Below are positions 59,217 through 64,000 of a stretch of DNA of 64,000 nt, in pieces. The notes under the pieces were generated by a model. The model was not told where the DNA came from. It saw only the letters and a list, made by a program, of their open reading frames with translations, and ran no database searches. Made by a program: the position numbers and the translations under genes. The stretch is from JAHJQQ01 sp963737555 (lineage in GTDB: Bacteria > Pseudomonadota > Gammaproteobacteria > Thiohalobacterales > Thiohalobacteraceae), in contig CAVTTB010000005.1 of the NCBI GenBank assembly GCA_963737555.1, forward strand, positions 1 through 64,000. The letters run 5' to 3'. Every line of letters begins with the position of its first letter. Within the stretch, counting starts at the first letter, position 1.

Positions 59217-60873
59217 CTAAAGTGCAAACCCACGCACAGCAAGCACAGCCATCGCAGCCAGAGAAGACAACGGCAGCAGACTCCATCTGCTCGACATCGA
59301 TTTAAGTATCAGCTCAGCACCATAAAATAGCATAACCAGCTTCACGGCAACGGGAACCAAATGATACGTTTCACGAATACTCTCCGGCATCATACCTAGC
59401 GCCAACATGGCGATTATCAACAGGAAATCGCTCGGCGTTACCTGGAACTTGGTTGCCATTTTGTAACGGATCGCAAGAATCGACGCAAGCCCGACCATGC
59501 CAAAAAAAAGATAATCAAATCCAGGCACAACATCTGCCCGCTCACTAAGACTCATCTCTAGAAGATAAACAACGAATGCGATAGTCACGAACACCATGAG
59601 CCTGAGAAAAATAAACCACGCGCGATACCCCATCACCAAGCGTATCAGGAGCAGCACGAAAAACACCGCTGCCAGGACGCCAAAATCCCGGGGTACGCGA
59701 TCGATAGCAAAGCAACCCACCAGCAAATACACTGGAACAGCATACTTCAGCAGAATTAACGGCCCCTCAACAAAGAATCTATGATACCGCACCGATGAAA
59801 TCAGATTGGCAAATGCCGATGTGTGTACCACAACATCTCCCGCACCCATCCTGATCCGCTTCACCAATTCAATAAACAACATAACTGCGATGCATATCGA
59901 GAGATAAAGAGCCAGAAGCAGGCCGTCGGACTCGTAATGCATCAGCAAAGCAACCGCTAGAAATAGGCTTTGCAGGAAATAGATTGCCATAACGGCCTCA
60001 TAATGATGGAGGCCGCTGGAAAGAAGCTTGTGGTGGAGGTGATTCTTATCTGGAGAAAAGAGGGATCTCCCTTCTCTTAGACGCTGATACATAACGCTGG
60101 CCGTATCCAGGATGGGCAACCCCAGAATCAGGATCATAAGCATCGGACTCAGCGCCTGATTAACCGATTGCACCAACGTAATGGCAAGCACCCCCAAGTG
60201 AGTAGCCAAGAAACTGGCTGCCCGTATCACCCATGAATATGCTGGCTGGGTGTGTGTTATAGCGGAGGAAACCAAAAATTGCCCCACTCACTGCAAGCGT
60301 GATAGCCAGCAGTTGGGTCCCATCGGCCAAGTAAGCAAGGAGCGCAATGACAATCAGGCTGAGCAAGGCGGTACCGCCCGCCAATCCGTCCAGACCATCC
60401 GTCAGATTGACCGCGTTAGTAATGCCCACCAGAAATACGATCGTTAACGGGTAGGCGATCACGTCAGGCAACCCATTAAACGGCCCGAAGGGAATCTCAC
60501 GGATCACCAACCCACCCAGAAACACAGGTATCGCAGCGGCAATAAACTGCCCCGCGAACTTGAGCCGATAATCAAGATTGGCACGATCGTCCCACAAGCC
60601 GAACAGGGCGATAACACCCACACCACAGAGATATGCAACCAGTTGATTATCGAACGGCAGCCAGACGAGCAGCGGCAGAACCGTGCCAGCCACCATCGCC
60701 AAACCACCGATTCTCGGTATGGGCGTGGTGTGCACCTTGCGCAAATCCGGCGCATCGATGAAATGATAACGGTGCGCCAGATTGATCAGCGGAGGAACCA
60801 AGACCAATGACAGCAATGCCGCCGACAGAAATACCAGCAGTTCCACGGAGTCAGCCTGGGACGTACTTATCAA
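59217..60873 (-). CDS. WecA/MraY-type undecaprenyl-phosphate sugar-1-phosphate transferase with long C-terminal membrane extension, one frameshift
   Basis: About 550 residues; the start is a TTG at 60873 or a GTG at 60846, both overlapping or abutting the upstream gene's end. The first 330 residues are the WecA/MraY fold: RKVHTTPIPRIGG, LFGLWDDRANLDYRLKF, NAVNLTDGLDGLAGG, NTHPASIFMGDTGSQFLGY and the HLHH motif in DKNHLHHKLL. A frame change near 60190 splits it. The last 220 residues add several further hydrophobic spans absent from plain WecA. It would prime the lipid-linked exopolysaccharide repeat. Confidence 0.85.
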
Positions 60874-62416
60874 GCGGGACGGTTACGGTCCGCGCAAAAT
60901 CTTGCAGGCGCTTCTCAGCCACTTCGATGTCCTCGCCCGGCGGAATCACAGTCACCAATCTGACCAGCGCCCCATCGGTGCGATTGCGCATAAGCGCATC
61001 CCACAGCATGTACCATTTAACAGCAAACTCGTTAGTAATCACTCGATCTCGCTGCTTGAACCAGTAGTAAACCAATTGACGACTCTCGCCCATGCGAATG
61101 ACGAAGCGATTGGTTCTCAGTCCGTTATCGAGTTCCACTTGCGTATGAGACTCGATACGCCAGCCGCCCCCGGGGAGACAAGAGCGCGGTGAATGCGCAG
61201 ATGCGCCCAGAGCGCTGCGAACCATAATAGGCCACATAGAAATTCACCGACTGCCCCTCTGCGTTCTGATAATCCGCGATGATGTAGTCATCAAGCTTAA
61301 GTACATCGAGCACAACGCCTTCCAACGTATCATTACGTCCACGCCATTCACCTAAGCTCATCGGAAAACTCATAAACTCCGCACGTTCTGGAATAATCTC
61401 GGCACGCCCACCTACAACCAACGCACCTGACGCGGCTGCCGCCAGAACAGCAACAGCCACATATGTATGAAGTGGCATAGACGCGAGACTGGCTGGGAGC
61501 ATCTGCAGGAGTAGGCGCCGGAAAATCCATGCCGAATATTTCACGGAATGGCCGCCGGTCTTTGCCTATCAGAGACAACAGCCACACCTCCAGCACCAGC
61601 AGCGCCACGCAGGCCATAAACACAATCCAGCCTTCGAAATCATGCAGGAATCCCTCTGCCTGCTCTATACCGTACTTATCGACCAATACACCGATGACGC
61701 CTATCCGAAAGCTGTTCATGAGAACCGTAATGGGCATACTTGAAAGAATTACAGACGATTCGCTTCCAGACTGCTGCCTGATAGAAATAGGATGCGATAA
61801 TGGAAAGTGCAATCAGCGGAAATAGATAACGCAACCCGCTGCAAGCCTCGACCACCTGCAATTGATAAGTACCAAGATCAATCACATTGCCTTCAAGATG
61901 AACACTGATATCGAATAGACGTATGACAGCCACCCCAATCTGGGATGAAATGAGCTGCAGCTGAGATGAAAGTTATTGAACACGAACCCAGGCAGCGGCA
62001 CCATCAAGAACAGCAACAGAGAGGCACCACTACAATTTTGAAGGCCGACCAACCCATAACCGCATAGAAGGCGCCCATCACCGTAATCACAAAGCCATAT
62101 TGGGTTACCGCATAAATCGCACTCAGCTGACCGACAAGAGTAATCATCACGCCGACCACCAGCAGCGCCACGCCCAGCCATGATCCAGTGAACGGAATAG
62201 CTCTAGCTGGTCTTTACGCTGCCAGATCAGGAACAGCGTAATGACCGGTATCATGTAGCCGTAGCCATATTCCTCACTGGTTTCCCAACGCTGCACCATT
62301 TCGGCAAGCGCATCAAAGGCTGAAAAAATGGCCAGTGCTAAGCCGACACTAATAAGTATCCAAAGTACTAGGGGCATGCGATATGCTGCGGGTGTTGTAG
62401 CGTTCATAATTTCCAT
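60851..62416 (-). CDS. xrtA: Exosortase A (XrtA/EpsH) joined to EpsI, several frameshifts
   Basis: About 520 residues, from ATG 62416 or 62407. The exosortase part has the Cys motif EACSGLRYLFPLIALS, the Arg in MNSFRIGVIGVLVDKYG and the His in GFLHDFEGWIVFM, the putative catalytic triad. It is followed by the EpsI domain, with SFPMSLGEWRGR, YYGSQRSG and the HSPRSCLPGGGWRIES block. At least five frame changes occur between 62190 and 61190. No separate ribosome site is evident before the EpsI part, so a single XrtA-EpsI polypeptide is likely. It would cut PEP-CTERM proteins at the inner membrane. Confidence 0.87.
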
Positions 62417-62489
62417 TTAATTTAATCTGTTGACAAGGCAGTTTCTAATTTTGTATGCGTCTCAACTGCCAGATCTTAGGTAATTACAC

Positions 62490-63254
62490 CTAGCTCCGTA
62501 TCGTTGGGCGGCTAAACCACGGCCCCAATTTCCTTGCCGGCTTGAGGTAAGTAGTCCAAGGGTAAGGATGGATATGATTTACCGTCCACGCCATACGGTC
62601 CATCCTGTTTGCCTTGAGACGATTTGCGATGGACGTATTACTCACGCCCCCTGCCCTCATTCTGACCATGATCTCAGGCACATACCCGACTGTCACACGG
62701 CACTTGAGCAGAAAACGAAGCATCAACTCATAATCGGCGGCTGACCCCATATCGAGCCTGAACAAACCGTGTTGCTCATAGACCTCACGCCGCACAAAAA
62801 ATGCGGGATGCGGGGGCATCCAGCCCCAATAAAATTTATTAGGATTAAATATACCGGACTTCCAATACCGCGTCACTTTGCTCAAATCGTTCCTGTCAAC
62901 ATAAACAAGATCCCTGTAGCAGGCATCAATGTCGCTACGCGCAAAGGCTTCCATCACCTTGGATAACGCCTGGTTGGAATAATAAACATCATCCGCATTC
63001 AGTATGCCAATGACATCGCCGGTGGCACGTTGAATGCCCTTGTTCATGGCATCGTAAACACCCTGGTCTGGTTCAGATACTATCAAGGCCAAGTTACCGG
63101 AATACGATTCGGCAATCGGACGCGTCCCATTTTTCGAGCCGTCGTCTATCAAAATATGTTCAGCATCAATAGATTGGCTTGCAACGCTCCCAATGCAATC
63201 GGCGAGAGTCTCTTCGGCATTGAACGAGACGGTGACTATTGATATCTTTGACAT
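62490..63254 (-). CDS. GT2-family glycosyltransferase
   Basis: 254 residues from ATG 63254, intact. The GT-A pattern is clear: ISIVTVSFNAEETLADCI, IDDGSKNGT, the DxD-like IGILNADDVYY and PPHPAFFVRREVYEQHGLF. It would transfer a sugar to the growing exopolysaccharide at the cytoplasmic membrane face. It precedes xrtA on the same strand. The donor is unknown. Confidence 0.9.
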   Translation of the reverse strand: MSKISIVTVSFNAEETLADCIGSVASQSIDAEHILIDDGSKNGTRPIAESYSGNLALIVSEPDQGVYDAMNKGIQRATGDVIGILNADDVYYSNQALSKVMEAFARSDIDACYRDLVYVDRNDLSKVTRYWKSGIFNPNKFYWGWMPPHPAFFVRREVYEQHGLFRLDMGSAADYELMLRFLLKCRVTVGYVPEIMVRMRAGGVSNTSIANRLKANRMDRMAWTVNHIHPYPWTTYLKPARKLGPWFSRPTIRS

Positions 63255-63582
63255 GAAAAATCCACAGTAGAGTCGTTTATTATTATAATTTATTGATTTT
63301 ACTAACTTAAATAACTCATGAATGAGAGCTGAGAGTGTCGATCACGCGTAATCCACCCATCCCAGAACCACACAAGATTAGCTTTATTGCACAGGAAGGT
63401 CGAGCATGAGTTTAAGTTCACGACGCACATCACTCCCCACATCACCTGACCTGCACGCTGCAATTAATTGCTCATAACAATCGCAACAATTCTACAGGTT
63501 GGCGGACTATTTACATGATAGAGAAACACCCGACGTCCGCACATTATGAAATATATATAGAGTACAGCTTTGTGGAGTGGCA
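63255..63582. promoter_or_regulatory. AT-rich divergent intergenic region
   Basis: This 328-bp gap separates the GT2 gene (minus) from the acyltransferase gene (plus). It holds a strongly AT-rich block at about 63275-63325 that probably carries the GT2 promoter. I see no other feature. Confidence 0.4.
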
Positions 63583-64000
63583 ATGTATTTATCAAGATTG
63601 ATACTGAAATTGTCACAGGTATCGCTCTTGAGAGTGAACTCATTTCTTCAGGCATCCAAACTGCGACTGGCCTGCAAAGTTGGCAAGGGCTTTACTGCAG
63701 AGGGCACTGTTAGCGTTACAGGTGTTCTTGGCAATATCACCATCGGACAAAATGCACATTTTGGCGATGGCGTAAAGCTGGGTACCGCAAAGGGAGCCAC
63801 CCTAACAATCGGAAATGATGTCTCGATCAATCAGGGCTGCTTCATTATAGCGATAGAAAAAATAGTCATCGGTGATTTTTGCCGCATTGGTGAATATGTA
63901 TCGATCAGAGACAACGATCACGAATGGTCAGATCCGCACACCCCAATCATGAAGCAAGGTTACCGTGTCAAAGCCGTGACTCTGGGCAATGATGTATGGG
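63583..64000 (+). CDS. Hexapeptide-repeat acyltransferase, truncated by the window end
   Basis: The 139 codons present begin at ATG 63583 with GTGGAG upstream. The left-handed beta-helix pattern is clear: VTGVLGNITIGQNAHFGDGV, LTIGNDVSINQGCFI, IVIGDFCRIGEYVSIRDNDH. The catalytic-type histidine is in IRDNDHEW. It probably O-acetylates an exopolysaccharide or LPS sugar, like WcaF or Maa family enzymes. The gene continues beyond 64000. Confidence 0.87.
   Translation, partial: MYLSRLILKLSQVSLLRVNSFLQASKLRLACKVGKGFTAEGTVSVTGVLGNITIGQNAHFGDGVKLGTAKGATLTIGNDVSINQGCFIIAIEKIVIGDFCRIGEYVSIRDNDHEWSDPHTPIMKQGYRVKAVTLGNDVW

Overview
The window looks like a chromosome segment of a GC-rich Gram-negative proteobacterium. 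A sulfur-oxidising, denitrification-capable gammaproteobacterium is most likely and a betaproteobacterium is possible. The reasons are oxidative-type dsrA/dsrB closely resembling those of purple sulfur bacteria, a cytochrome cd1-type (NirS/NirN-like) protein, lipopolysaccharide core genes, glnE, pilU, groESL behind a CIRCE operator, thiC behind a TPP riboswitch, and a PEP-CTERM/exosortase A (XrtA) system. Finer taxonomy cannot be read from the sequence.

Layout. Positions 1-4.4 kb hold respiratory nitrogen genes on the minus strand: a large secreted protein that appears to join three cadherin-like repeats, two c-type haem domains and a d1-haem propeller, plus a small membrane protein resembling haem-copper oxidase subunit I, with a cupin between them. 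Positions 4.7-10.5 kb hold a NIT-like/PAS/GGDEF/EAL signalling protein, a TauD-type dioxygenase, a haem-c plus Vgb-propeller lipoprotein and a small membrane protein. Positions 10.8-15.6 kb hold a minimal sulfur-oxidation unit (dsrA, dsrB and a DsrC-family gene without the terminal cysteine), a LysR regulator and a CBS-domain protein. Positions 15.7-21.0 kb hold thiC with its riboswitch, an isoaspartyl methyltransferase, a rhodanese, a TolC-like protein and an isochorismatase-like hydrolase.

Positions 21.2-37.6 kb are the LPS inner-core and glycosylation region (waaA, hldD, hldE, an LpxL-like acyltransferase, two GT9 heptosyltransferases, two GT4 enzymes, an O-antigen ligase, an ELM1-family protein). 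Inserted in it are a PEP-CTERM substrate, an unknown cysteine-rich protein and a TPR/O-GlcNAc-transferase-like (SPINDLY) glycosyltransferase. Three related mini-elements with inverted termini sit between these genes. Positions 37.7-50.4 kb are mostly housekeeping: a zf-CHCC protein, ilvE, glnE, pilU, an ECF sigma factor with an anti-sigma factor fused to a DsrE-like domain, groEL/groES, fxsA, cutA and dsbD. Positions 50.5-64 kb are an exosortase-A/exopolysaccharide locus: prsR, prsK, prsT, GDP-fucose synthesis (gmd, fcl), a WecA-type priming transferase, an XrtA-EpsI protein, a GT2 glycosyltransferase and the start of a hexapeptide acyltransferase. PrsK/PrsR and XrtA probably act on the PEP-CTERM protein encoded near 28 kb.

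At least 16 genes switch reading frame by one base while the protein homology continues. Long neighbours (glnE, groEL, thiC, dsbD, dsrA) are intact. I read most of these shifts as sequencing or assembly indels rather than gene decay, and give such genes as one CDS over the full span. No tRNA, rRNA, CRISPR array, integrase or recognisable transposase gene was found.
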